18,197 nt of DNA, taken from NCBI GenBank assembly GCA_033085395.1, contig JANQBS010000502.1, forward strand, positions 1-18,197, read 5' to 3'. Source of the DNA: Xanthoparmelia taractica (lineage: Eukaryota; Ascomycota; Lecanoromycetes; Lecanorales; Parmeliaceae). Position 1 is the stretch's first letter, and each line of letters starts with the position of its first letter. Positions 9,121 through 18,197 of this stretch are shown piece after piece. The position numbers were made by a program, and so were the translations under genes. The notes beneath the pieces are model-generated. The model saw nothing but the letters and a program-made list of their open reading frames with translations, was not told where the DNA came from and made no database searches.

Positions 9121-9999
9121 TTATATTATATTATATAATTTTCGAGTATAATCTAAATATTAAAAAAGTTTAACGATAAGATAAATAGAAGATTAAGAAT
9201 ATATTTAACGCTTTATAAAAAAGACGTTATTAATTACAGTATAGTTATCTTCGTATAAGTTAAGAATATCTAAAATAATTAGAAGAAGAGAAAGACGAAG
9301 ATTATCGTTATAATTCGCTATCGAATTTTTTAATACGTAATAGACTCTACTACTTTTCTAATAATTCGTAAGATCGAAGATCGCTTCGCGAATTTATTTA
9401 AGAATCTTAAAGCTATATTAAATTATAAAGTTATTACGCGCGAGCTTAAAGAGAGAGACTTTATATACTTTAATTAATTTAATTATTTTTATCGAAGAGT
9501 AGTAAATAATATCGAAGAGTATAAGAATAAGAAGATAGATTATCTTATAACTCGATTATTTATAAAAAGACTTAATAACTAATATTACTCTTAATATATA
9601 AAGGAGTTTAAAGATATTAAGATCGCTATAATATACGAGTAGAAGAGATAATTAGACGAAGATAATAATAAGAATAATAAAGATATATATATCTTAATAC
9701 TTAAATATAATAACGATCGATTTTTAAAGTAAATCGTCGCTAATAATAGATAAATATTTAATAAATTACGATATAGAAGTAATTTAAAGAATAAAGAGTA
9801 TCTTTAATAAAGAAAGAATATTATAAGTAATAAAAGATATAAGATATTTTAGAGCGAGTTAGATAATAAAGTAATAAAGCTTGAAGTAGATATAATAAAT
9901 CGCGAATTAAGCGAGTAATATTAGAATTAATCTAGATATAAATAAATTAAGATAAAGATCGACTTTAAGAAGTATTAATATTTTCTTAAACTACATTTA
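9121..9999 (+). pseudogene. Decayed gene A of the large element, unknown (gag-like composition)
   Basis: A plus-strand frame is readable from about 9121, best between 9364 and 9730, where about 120 codons hold only six stops. It reads IRKIEDRFANLFKNLKAILN, then VITRELKERDFIYFN, FYRRVVNNIEEYKNKKIDYL, TRLFIKRLNN and IKEFKDIKIAI, followed by an acidic and asparagine-rich tail. The mix of short charged helices and Tyr/Phe resembles retrotransposon capsid (gag) proteins, but no defining motif such as a CCHC knuckle is visible, so the assignment is only a possibility. Stops sit where Gln or Trp would be expected. Start and end are not determined. It precedes gene B and may belong with it. Confidence 0.35.
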
Positions 10000-10127
10000 C
10001 GATAAAAGTAAATATAATATCAACTATTAAAATAGACTTAATACAATCTCGATCTTAAATAATATAGATAATTAAAGTATATGTGAAAAGGGCGATAATA
10101 TATTAAAAGTATAAGTATAATACGATA

Positions 10128-11639
10128 GATAAAGAGGCGAAAATTGCGAAAGTAATAGATTTAGAATAAAGATCGCGGCTAGCTAGATTTTCGATAACTA
10201 TAGATTAAATAATAAAACTCGCTAATATCGCTGATAATTAAAAGAGTTACTAACACTGCTAATAAGAATTAAAAGTTGCTAATCGGGCTTATCGGGCTTT
10301 TAATAATAGATATAAGCTAACGAATATCATTGACGACGCTAGAGAGTAAAGTCTACTAAAACTTAAATTTACTTTTTACCGATGATTAAAGAAAGTCTTA
10401 CTCGAGTATTAATTAATAGATAGTAATATAAACGAAGAATATCTCAACTTCGTTAAATGGCACGCTATAAGTTATTGCATTATTATTCTTTAAGTTTATA
10501 ATATATTAGATAAATATAATACGTAAATCTCGAAGCGCGTATATATAAAAATATTAAAGCGAGTTTATTTCTTAATAAATAAGCGAGAAAATTTTCTAAA
10601 ATAAAGACGAAATATTAATATAATAGCGATAGCGAATATAATTCTATATTTAAAAAGCGAGATAACTTTAAGAATTATTAGTAATTTAAATAATAAATTT
10701 ATTATTATTAAATATCGCCTAAATTTAAATAATTTAGAATAAAAATTTAATTTAGTCGACGACGAGTCTTTAAAAATATAATATAAATATAATTATAAGA
10801 TACAACGAGAAATAAAGATTATCGTAGATCGATTATAATCTAACGACTTTATAAAGATTCTTACCTCGTTTATTAGAATAGATCGTATAAAGAATATAAA
10901 TTACGATAAGCTTTAGTTTAACGTTAATATAGATCGTCGAGAGATTAACTATACTTAAGTAAATAATTACTTTATAAATATTTTTAGATCAATTATTAGC
11001 TAAAAGATTATAGAAAATAACTAATTTAATCTCGATCGTCTAAAAAAGAATCTTATTAAATACGTATCGATATTAAAGTTTATTAACGAGATATAGCGAC
11101 GCGATTATATATAAGTATAAGAATTCAAGATAGAGTAAGCGATAATATTAATATTTTAAAGTAATAAGTTAATAAAATAGATATAAATTATAATAGAGAT
11201 TCTAGATTTAGATAATAGATATTAAAAAAAGCGATCGTAACGAATTAAAGATACTTTAATAGACGTTTTTAATTATCGATATAATGAATAGATATAAGAA
11301 TATTATAATATAATAGAGGTGAAACGAGCACGATAGTTTAATATAGTTAATTCACGCATAATAGAAAGTCGTTAATTTTATAAACTTTTATATATTAAAA
11401 AAAGTATTTATCTTATTTTCGCTACGATTAAGAATCAAGAGATCTTCTATATTAATAATTATATTAATTAAAATTAATATAATAATATTTACGACTTAGA
11501 TTTTCTAGCGATTAATATAAGAGCGATAAAGAGAATATATAGAAGATTAAGGGATTATAAAGACTCGAGTTATAATATTAGATAGTAATAGCAATAAGCT
11601 AGTCTATAGAATACTTTAGTATATAAATAATAATAATTA
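10128..11639 (+). pseudogene. Decayed gene B of the large element, unknown family
   Basis: One plus-strand frame stays readable for about 500 codons from 10128 to about 11639 without a frame change. It has about 36 stops, somewhat below expectation at this composition. Segments include DKEAKIAKVIDLE, KVANRAYRAFNNRYKLTNII, NINEEYLNFVKWHAISYC, ISKRVYIKILKRVYFLINKR, FNVNIDRREINYT, NLDRLKKNLIKYVSILKFIN, SIYLIFATIKNQEIFYINNY and YDLDFLAINIRAIKRIYRRL. Charged, soluble composition supports the plus strand, but the minus strand is also fairly open over 10.7-11.4 kb. No domain is recognised; comparison with DDE transposases, tyrosine recombinases and reverse transcriptases by eye gave nothing convincing. 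The frame ends just before the 40-bp minisatellite. Confidence 0.35.
10358..10383 (+). repeat. Short direct repeat, copy 1 (partner 11967-11992)
   Basis: AAAACTTAAATTTACTTTTT followed by ACCGAT here, and AAAATTCAACTTTACTTTTT followed by ATCGAT at 11967. 22 of 26 bases match; three differences are transitions. The copies are 1.6 kb apart and bracket most of gene B and the minisatellite. They could be fragments of longer terminal repeats, but nothing further aligns. Confidence 0.4.
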
Positions 11640-11918
11640 ATAAATAAATATTAAGAGATTATAAAATATTTATCGTGCTAATATCTATTAATATATAAAA
11701 AAGATATATTAATATTATTAATCGAGATTAATAATTGAAAATTAATTATTATATATATTAACGACTATTAATAATTAAGAATAAATTACTATTTACGCTA
11801 TCGACTATTAACGATAAAAGTTAAATTATTATTCGTGTTATCGATCGCTAATAATAAGAGTAGAGTTATTATTCGTGCTAACGACTACTAACGAAAAAGC
11901 TTAAGTACTACTTGCGCT
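11640..11918 (+). repeat. 40-bp minisatellite, 7 degenerate units
   Basis: Units of 40 bp start at 11640, 11680, 11720, 11760, 11800, 11840 and 11880 (the last is 39 bp). A typical unit starts ATCGACTATTAACGATAAAA and ends TTATTATTCGTGTT. The right-hand units are the less mutated ones (ending TTGCGCT). Forty is not a multiple of three, so the array cannot be a coding repeat in one frame. Confidence 0.8.
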
Positions 11919-11966
11919 AGTCGCGTATAGAACTCGCTAACGAAGCGGGCCGTAAATTCTAAATTG

Positions 11967-11992
11967 AAAATTCAACTTTACTTTTTATCGAT
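11967..11992 (+). repeat. Short direct repeat, copy 2 (partner 10358-10383)
   Basis: Second copy of the 26-bp sequence described at 10358. It lies in a slightly GC-richer patch (11930-11970) that contains AAGCGGGCCGTAAATTC. Confidence 0.4.
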
Positions 11993-12132
11993 ACTTATTT
12001 ATTATATCGAAATATTAAATTAGATAATAAATATATAGACTTTAAAGTCTAAGATTAATTACGTAATATTTGTAATAATGATAAGAAATTAATTATTCTA
12101 GTTATTATAGACGAAGATTAAATCTAAACGAG

Positions 12133-12241
12133 TGTTAGATTATATAGATTCAAATAAAGCGTGCGCCTTCTATGAAGCGCGGCACCCGAACCCATGAGTT
12201 ATATTTTTAGTTCTATAGTACAATTGGAAGGCGCCCTCACA
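12133..12241 (+). repeat. 5' LTR of the TRIM element
   Basis: Differs from the 3' LTR at about 18 of 109 positions by eye, about 15 of them transitions, with no gaps. Contains an inverted-repeat-rich stretch, GTGCGCCTTCTATGAAGCGC at about 12161, that could fold as a hairpin (CTTC with GAAG, GTGC with GCAC). Confidence 0.85.
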
Positions 12242-12478
12242 ATAGTATCGCGCTTCAGTTCGGGTTTAGTTCGGGTATCGTAGAATACTCTCAGCTATAC
12301 TCGGATAAGGAACTTCGTGAGACTATTAATTATTTTCGGGCGAAGCGCCGATTCGCAAAAAGCGGGGCCGTAAGTTCGATCCCGGCTTTAATTAAAACTT
12401 CTAAACGATTTAACCTCGAATTAGAAGAATTTGATATAATCTAACGAAGGTGATTCGAGAATTTAATCCCTAGGGCCC

Positions 12479-12702
12479 TAATAGCTCTCCAGAGATTATT
12501 TCGATACTATTAAGATTAGGATTCTAGGATCGTCGTCCTGCGGGGAGAGTCTAGGGTTACTAACGCTTAAAGCGTCGAGGACGTCGCCCTTAATAGCCCT
12601 TCAGAGGTCGTTTCGAAATTGCTAAGATTAGGATCCTAGAATCGTCGCCCTTCGAGGAAGGTCTAGGGTTACTAACGCTTAGAGCGCCGAGGACTTCGCC
12701 CT
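12479..12702 (+). repeat. Tandem duplication of 112 bp inside the TRIM element
   Basis: 12479-12590 and 12591-12702 align at a constant offset of 112 over their whole length. Shared blocks include GTCTAGGGTTACTAACGCTT and AAGATTAGGAT(T/C)CTAG. The unit is not a multiple of three and reads through stops, so it is not a protein repeat. Confidence 0.8.
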
Positions 12703-12717
12703 AGAAGAGGGAGTAGT

Positions 12718-12826
12718 TATTAGACCATATGGGTTCAAATAGAGCGTGCGCGTTCTATAAAGCGCGGCACCGGAACCTATGAGTTATATTCTAGATTCTA
12801 TGGTACAATTGAAAAGCGTCCTCACA
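12718..12826 (+). repeat. 3' LTR of the TRIM element
   Basis: Direct copy of 12133-12241 at a constant offset of 585 bases. The first dinucleotide is TA rather than TG, explained by a single G-to-A change. The terminal CTCACA is intact and runs straight into the ACGAG duplication. Confidence 0.85.
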
Positions 12827-12831
12827 ACGAG

Positions 12832-13900
12832 TTAAGAAAAAGAAGAATAAACGAGCTTAATTATTATCTTAGCTATTATTAATAGAGATTAAAGTAAAGA
12901 TAAATAAAGCTTAGAGTAAAGATACTTAATCTTTTTAGTCTTTATTAAGAGTTAAAGTTAAAAATAAATAAATTAAACTTTATCGTCGTAAAGATAAGAA
13001 AATCTTTAATATAAATAAGTAATCTCTCGATTAAGAAAAATATAATTAAGCGAAAGTAAAAAGTAAACGATTAAGATATATATTATAATTCTTAAGTTAA
13101 AATAATTAGAATAATAAAGATTAGAATAATTAGAATAATTAATGTAATTTAAATAGAAGAGAGTCGTTAAGATCTATAAAGACTAAGAACTTTTTTTTAT
13201 TATTATTTATTTATATTATTTATTTTAAGATTAAATCCTTATACTTTATAAGAAAGTTATCTTAATAAAGCGCTATTAGCTACGCTATATTAATTTATTT
13301 CTTCGCTCTTTAATAATAAAGATCTCGCTTATATTAAATTAATTTTAAGATTAAAAGAGATTTTCTTTATACGATTAAGATATTTATAAGTTTAGTAAAT
13401 AGCGATATTAATAGCGAGTATATTTTAATTACTCTTATTAATTTAATTTATTTTTAAAATATTATTAAAATATATCTCTAATAAAGATATCTTTAATTTT
13501 TAAATAAAACTCGACTTATTAATATTATTAATATTATTAATCTTAAGAATTTTAACTTTTAATTATATTAGCTAAAGAGATTAAGAGCTTAATTTTTTAA
13601 AGTTATCTCGATAATACTAATAAGCTTAGAGATATCTTTAATTATTAAATATAAAGATAATAATTTAGGAATAAGCTAAAGCTCTTAGATATCTAATAAT
13701 ATATCACTAAGAACTTTATAATTTTAATTATTATTAATAACGATATTATTATTAAAAAAAATTAAGACGTAAAGATAAGTTTATAATAAAATTTATATTA
13801 TATTTAAATCTCGTTATAAATAAAACGTTCGCTTTATAATTAAAAATAAAATTAACGTTAAAGATATTTAAATAATTCTCAAAAAATTTAAGTCTTAGAA
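12832..13900. other. AT-rich region before the copia relic, no firm gene
   Basis: Heavily mutated. Short plus-strand fragments in the first 100 bases (EKEE, SLIIILAIINRD) read as a continuation of sequence on the left of the TRIM insertion, consistent with one old frame having been split. The 5' LTR and the start of copia gag should lie here, but neither could be recognised. Confidence 0.3.
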
Positions 13901-14600
13901 CTTTAATATTTTTAACTTTATGTTTAAGAAGATAAATAACGTTACTCTCGCGAGATATAATAATAATTCTTAAAGTTATATCAATAAATTTATAAAGATA
14001 TTAAAAGAGTTTAATACTATATTCTTTAAGCTTTATTTCAATAAAAATTAAAAAAATCTATTACTTTTACTGAAGCTTAGATTTAATCTATAACTCGTAT
14101 TACGAGTAATATAATTAGATTTATAATGCTTTCGATAATAATAGCGAGTCGAAATTCAATCTAGACTATATTATTACGAGATTTATTAATATTATTACGA
14201 ATCTTATAAGCTCTATTATTATCGCTAAAGTATAGATATTAATCGCGTTAATTAATAATATCTTTACGCACACTTTATAGAGTATAATTATTTTAATTAT
14301 CCTCGAAGATTATTTTAAAAATAAGATTTAATCGAGAGCTTATATTAATAACTCTTATATCTATATTTAAATTTATAAATATTATAATTCTTATAAAAGA
14401 ACTAACACGACGCTTTCGAGTGCGTTATTCTATATTCTTATTTAAAGTTTTAAGATAATAATAATAAAGAGAGTAATAGACGTAATCGAGGTGATCGTAA
14501 TAATCGTAAAGATCGTAATAATTATAAAAAAATGAACTTTTTAAATAAAGATAATAAGAATAAGAATAATCTCCCTTTAAAGTCTATTATCGAAGTCGCT
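13900..14600 (+). pseudogene. Ty1/copia gag-like region, RIP-decayed
   Basis: Plus-strand frame 3 reads INNVTLARYNNNS with a stop, then INKFIKILKEFNTIFFKLYF, and ends in a strongly basic Arg/Asn-rich tail (NRRNRGDRNNRKDRNNYKK at about 14475-14531). Copia-family capsid proteins have this order: a helical domain, then a basic linker before a zinc knuckle. The knuckle itself cannot be read. The frame differs from that of the polymerase region downstream (frame 1), so there was either a programmed shift or a small deletion between 14.6 and 15.4 kb. The assignment rests mainly on the firm copia enzyme domains that follow. Confidence 0.45.
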
Positions 14601-15249
14601 ATTATTATAATATATATCGAATTATCGACGATCTATAGATTCGTGATCTGTATCGAGTAATTAAGCTTAGCGACGATTTATTTAATCGCTTAATCTTAAG
14701 CCCTTTAAAATCGAATCTCTTAATCTCGTCTTAAAGCGTTAACGTTATTCAAAACGATAATAGAGATTTTATCGATATTTACGATCGTTATATTATCGAC
14801 GCTATAATTTATCGACTATATATATTCTTAATATATAATTTAAAATTATTTAATCTTTTAAATCTTTATCTTATTCGCTAAATTAATTAGAATTAATAAG
14901 ATTATAAATTATATTATAATTAAGAAAGTTAAGCGTATTTAATTAAAGTGTAAAGAATTTAAGAATAAATGTATCTTAATTATTAATAATATTTAATATA
15001 TATTAATTAATAAGTTTACTCTAATTTCTTAGAGATAGCTAACAAATTAAAAAATTATTTTTTCTTTTATATCTGGCGAGATCGATATCGAGAAATATAA
15101 TATTATTTTCAAGCGCTAGCGCAATTAACTTTATACGCTTAATATCTAAATAAATATCTTAATATATTTATTAATAATTAATAAAGATATTTCTACTTAT
15201 AATAAGTTTTTATTTATTATAAATACTCTCGCTATCGATATTAATATCT

Positions 15250-18048
15250 TAAAGTTCTGAATTAATATAAAGATCTTATAAATATAATATAATCGCTATA
15301 ATTATTTAAGCTATTAAAACATTAAAAAGTTAATTAAAATATATATCGAAATAGATCTTATTATTTCACTTCTTAAAGATATTTATAAATCGTATAATAT
15401 TATTAATATAAAAGTAAAAAGATATAAGCGTTACGTCGAATCGAGACGTTGAAAAAAAAAATCTCATCTATAATAATATATAAGATTTATTTTACTTTTT
15501 TTATAATAATTGTAAGTATATAATAATTATCTTAAACGATAAGGTTCTTAGATTTAATATTTACTTTATACTAAATAAGATAGAATTCACGATTCTAAAA
15601 GCGTTTAAGTTATTTCTAAATTAAGTAAAATAAAATAACTATAAATATACTAAACTTCGATTCGATTATAATATCGAGTATAATAATTATAATATATATA
15701 TATATCGTCTATTTAAAGATATTATTTAAAAGAAGATTATTTTTAATAATTTTTTAATAAATAATATATTAAAATATCTTAAATAGACGATTTAATAAAA
15801 AGTAGGCGCTATATTTAAAGAAAGTAAACTATCGTAGAGATACTAAACGAAATTTATTCGAGTATTTAATTATCTTCGTAATCTATAGTTAATCTTAAGT
15901 CAAGATATTATCTTTTATAAGATCTCTACGAGTTATTTATTAAATCTATTTCATCTTCGAATTATTAAATAAATCGAATATTATTAGATATATATAATTA
16001 ATATCGAGTAAATTAAATATTAAGATCGTGCGTATAAGAATAGACTAATTAATTATTAAGCTAATAGATTTTATCGTATACTTCTACTTAATAATAAGAT
16101 TAAAAGCTCGCTTTAATATTTATTTTAGAGAAAAAAGTCTTTAAAAGAAAACGCGAATTCTTTATCGAAATAATTAATTTTAACGCGATATTAGCTAAAA
16201 GAGAGTATCTTATGAAAATTAAAATCTTAATTAAGATATAGTCTTCGACTTAAAGAATATCGCTCTTATATTTATTTTTAAAGAAATTATTAAAATTATT
16301 TATAACGCTTAATAATAAGATATTTATATTATTTTTAATCTCTAAAGACTTATTATTAGATAAGAAGTTTATAATATAATCTATAATATTTAAAGAATTT
16401 TTAAGATATAAATTATTAAAATAAAATAAAATTCTTAAACTTATTATAATCTTGTTTCAAATTCTCTTATCTTATTACTTAAAATTAATACTTTTAAATT
16501 ATATAAATCTTAAAGTTATAAAAAGATAATAACGAATATTTATTAAAAAATATAATAAGAGCTTATTATATAAAAAGAATTTAACTTTCTTATAATTAAC
16601 GATATCTAAACTCTAATAAATCTTTTCTCGGACGCGTATATTTTAGAGAATAAATAAGTTTATAAAATTAAGCGTGAATCTTAAAAAGAGATCGCTCGCT
16701 ATAAGACTTATTGATAATATATAATTTTAAATAGCGCGAAAATATAGACTTTAATAAGACTTTCGCCTTCGTTATTAAATTTATAAATTATAAAATTATC
16801 TTTATTTTAGCGATAATTCTAACTTAAGAGCTAAAATAAATAAATATTAAAATAGTCTTTCTATATAGTATTGTGAAGGATATTATCTACGTTACGTAAT
16901 CTATCGACTTTAAAATTAATAATAAATATAAGATATATAGACTAAAAAAGGCGCTATACGATTTAAAATAGTTTTTTAGAATTTAATATAATATTCTAAT
17001 AATATATTTTAAGAAGCTAAGCTTCGAGTCTATTACGATCGATTACTTAATCTTTACTAACGATATTATTATTATTATTATTTATAATAAAAATATTTTA
17101 TTAACTAATTTTAATAAAAAGAAAATCTAGAATATTAAAGATAAGCTTTATAAGCGCTTTAAGATAATCGATTTAGACGCGTATAGCTATTATCTTAATA
17201 TAATCGTTATTAAAGATCGAGTTAATTAAATCTTATAACTTAATTAGACGAGCTATATTTAAAAATTTATTAACGAATATAATATATAGAAAAATAAAAG
17301 AACTTTTATCTTAATAAGTATAAAAAAGTATTAAATCGCTAAAGAAGACTATTAAATAATCGAAGCTTTTTGTATCGTCTATTAATTAGCTATTAACTCG
17401 CTAATATATATAGTATTAAATATTAAATTAGATATCGTTTATATTATTTTAGTAATATCTTAATATAACTTTAATTTAAATAAGTTTTATTAAAAGATTA
17501 TATAATATATCTTTCGATATCTTAGATGATTAATTAATTATTAACTCGTTTTTCGAAAAGATCTAAAATCTCTATTTAAGCATATTAACGCTAATTAAAC
17601 TAATAATTAAGATCTTTAATATTTTACTTTTAAATACGTCTTTAACGTAAATAGCGCTATTATTAATTAATTATCTAAGTAATAATTTATCGTAGCGCTT
17701 TTAATTTATAAAGTCGAGTGTATCAATTAAATATAAATTATTAAGAAAATCGTCTAATTATATAATCTTTTTAATTAACTTAATCTTAGCGATTTAGTTA
17801 TTAAGATAATAATAATCTATTACGATAATTAAAGTGTAATAACTTTAGCTAAGAATCCTTAATTTTATACGCGTATTAAGTATATTAATATTTAATTTTA
17901 TTACGTGCGAGAGCAAGTTATTATTAAAAACGTCGCTTTAGAATATATCTTTATTAAAAGATAAATAATCGACGAATTTATTAAGACTCTATATAAGAAT
18001 AAGTTTAATCGCTTTTGAAATCTAATTAAGCTAAAATTACTCTTTTAA
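15250..18048 (+). pseudogene. Ty1/copia pol: integrase, reverse transcriptase and RNase H, RIP-decayed
   Basis: From about 15469 to the stop at 18046-18048 the checked integrase, RT and RNase H blocks share reading frame 1, broken only by TAA/TAG/TGA. Integrase: DLFYFFYNNCKYIIIILN, RFDYNIEYNN (family SDNGGEY, Asp kept) and ILKYLK (family SERLN, catalytic Glu now Lys), then FKESKLS-stop-RY and YLRNL. A linker with NNKIKSSLQYLF follows. Reverse transcriptase (16740-17240): TFAFVIKFINYKIIFIL, INIKIVFLYS (family MDVKTAFL, catalytic Asp now Asn), YRLKKALYDLK (family KALYGLKQ), and IYNKNILLTN where YVDD is expected. DKLYKRFKIIDLDAYSYYL is well kept. RNase H (17500-18045): FRYLR, ITLAKNP, TRIKYINI, YYVREQVIIKNVALEYIFIK. 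Order and length match fungal copia elements. The enzyme cannot be active. No LTR is visible on either side. Confidence 0.92.
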
Positions 18049-18056
18049 GTCTTATT

Positions 18057-18120
18057 TTAGAGAAGCTATTCTTTAGAGAAGCTATTCTTTAGAGAAGCTA
18101 TTCTTTAGAGAAGCTATTCT
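18057..18120 (+). repeat. 16-bp tandem repeat, 4 perfect units
   Basis: TTAGAGAAGCTATTCT is repeated four times without a mismatch and fills exactly 64 bp between the end of the copia polyprotein and the inverted arm at 18121. Perfect identity inside sequence that is otherwise riddled with mutations shows that the array expanded recently by slippage. Confidence 0.95.
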
Positions 18121-18197
18121 TACGGGTCGGAAAGGTGTGGTATATTTGATGGTATGGGACCAGTTTTTCGAATATCATACCGAAAGGTATGGGATAT
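18121..18197 (-). repeat. Right arm of the large inverted-repeat element (truncated by window end)
   Basis: Begins TACGGGTCGGAAAGG, matching the inner end of the right MITE arm at 872 (TACGGGCCGGAAAGG) and the reverse complement of 8689-8702. TATATTTGATGG is also shared with the MITE (TATATTTGGTGG at 892). G+C is much higher than in the interior. Near the window end CATACC-GAAA-GGTATG (18176-18191) forms a perfect 6-bp hairpin with a four-base loop. Confidence 0.65.

Larger units (their letters stand above)
12133..12826 (+). mobile_element. TRIM-type non-autonomous LTR retrotransposon, 694 bp, with target duplication
   Basis: Two direct repeats of exactly 109 bp (12133-12241 and 12718-12826) bound a 476-bp interior. 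The repeats begin TGTTAG (second copy TATTAG) and end CTCACA, and the element is flanked by the 5-bp direct duplication ACGAG (12128-12132 and 12827-12831), the hallmark of LTR-element integration. A purine run AGAAGAGGGAG (12703-12713) lies just before the 3' LTR, as a polypurine tract should. TAGTATCGCGCTTCAG just after the 5' LTR is in the primer-binding position. No coding frame is present and the size fits the TRIM class. G+C reaches 33 of 60 bases at 12541-12600, far above the flanks, so insertion came after most of the local mutation. Confidence 0.85.
8525..18197 (+). mobile_element. Putative large inverted-repeat element (runs off the window)
   Basis: The arms at 8525-8702 and 18121-18197 face each other like the two arms of the MITE and share its inner end, so the simplest reading is one large element of at least 9.7 kb that is the long relative of the 1-kb MITE. 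It holds two unrecognised frames, a 40-bp minisatellite, a later TRIM insertion and a copia polyprotein. The right arm is only 77 bp long before the window stops and its middle does not align well with the left arm. Two independent truncated insertions therefore remain a fair alternative. Confidence 0.45.

Noticed and set aside
12374..12383. tRNA-like T-loop GTTCGATCCC inside the TRIM element
   Set aside because: Flanking bases do not pair into a T-arm and no acceptor or anticodon arm could be drawn, so a tRNA gene or tRNA-derived SINE is not supported.
8525..18197. A DIRS-like retrotransposon with inverted terminal repeats around a reverse transcriptase
   Set aside because: The reverse transcriptase, integrase order and RNase H are of Ty1/copia type and no tyrosine recombinase or internal complementary region was seen.
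18121..18197. 3' LTR of the copia element
   Set aside because: The only related upstream sequence (8525-8702) is in inverted orientation, and the same arm flanks a small element without any retrotransposon sequence. A direct repeat upstream of gag was not found.
1..18197. Mitochondrial or bacterial AT-rich genome
   Set aside because: Nuclear-type hAT, MITE and LTR elements dominate, there are no rRNA, tRNA or respiratory genes, and the low G+C is explained by transition mutations, with the young TRIM insertion at up to about 55%.

Overview
The window looks like nuclear DNA of a filamentous ascomycete. It is one of the very AT-rich, gene-free 'transposon graveyard' blocks made by repeat-induced point mutation (RIP). 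The basis is direct reading: TpA is everywhere, CpA and TpG are scarce, some 60-base stretches have only about 15% G+C (hand count at 9001-9060), and long protein-like frames are broken almost only by TAA and TAG where Gln or Trp codons would be expected. Where two repeat copies can be aligned by eye, nearly all differences are transitions. No intact host gene, rRNA, tRNA or CRISPR array was found. The species cannot be named from this sequence.

Layout. (1) Bases 1-7186 are a DNA transposon with near-perfect 114-bp terminal inverted repeats. On its minus strand it carries a dead hAT-family transposase (about 3780 down to 1561) and, upstream on the same strand, a second long decayed frame of unknown family (6766 down to 5468). 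(2) Just inside its left end sits a 1024-bp foldback/MITE-like element (115-1138) with 267-bp inverted repeats. (3) Bases 7187 to about 8520 are spacer with minisatellites. (4) Sequence related to the MITE arms recurs at about 8525-8702 and, inverted, from 18121 to the window end, so 8.5 to >18.2 kb may be one large element. It encloses two unrecognised plus-strand frames (about 9.1-10.0 and 10.1-11.6 kb), a 40-bp minisatellite, and a decayed Ty1/copia polyprotein (about 13.9-18.05 kb). (5) Into this old sequence a 694-bp TRIM-type element (12133-12826) has inserted. It has 109-bp LTRs, a 5-bp target duplication and up to about 55% G+C, so it escaped most of the mutation.

The genes no longer work together. 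The copia integrase and reverse transcriptase lack catalytic acids and the hAT transposase is full of stops and frameshifts. The most unusual features are a short motif (pairs of CTAGAATAAT-like 12-mers) scattered about ten times through the first 8.5 kb and sitting where the hAT frame shifts, the second gene of the hAT element, the TRIM element, and the shared arms of the small and large inverted-repeat elements.
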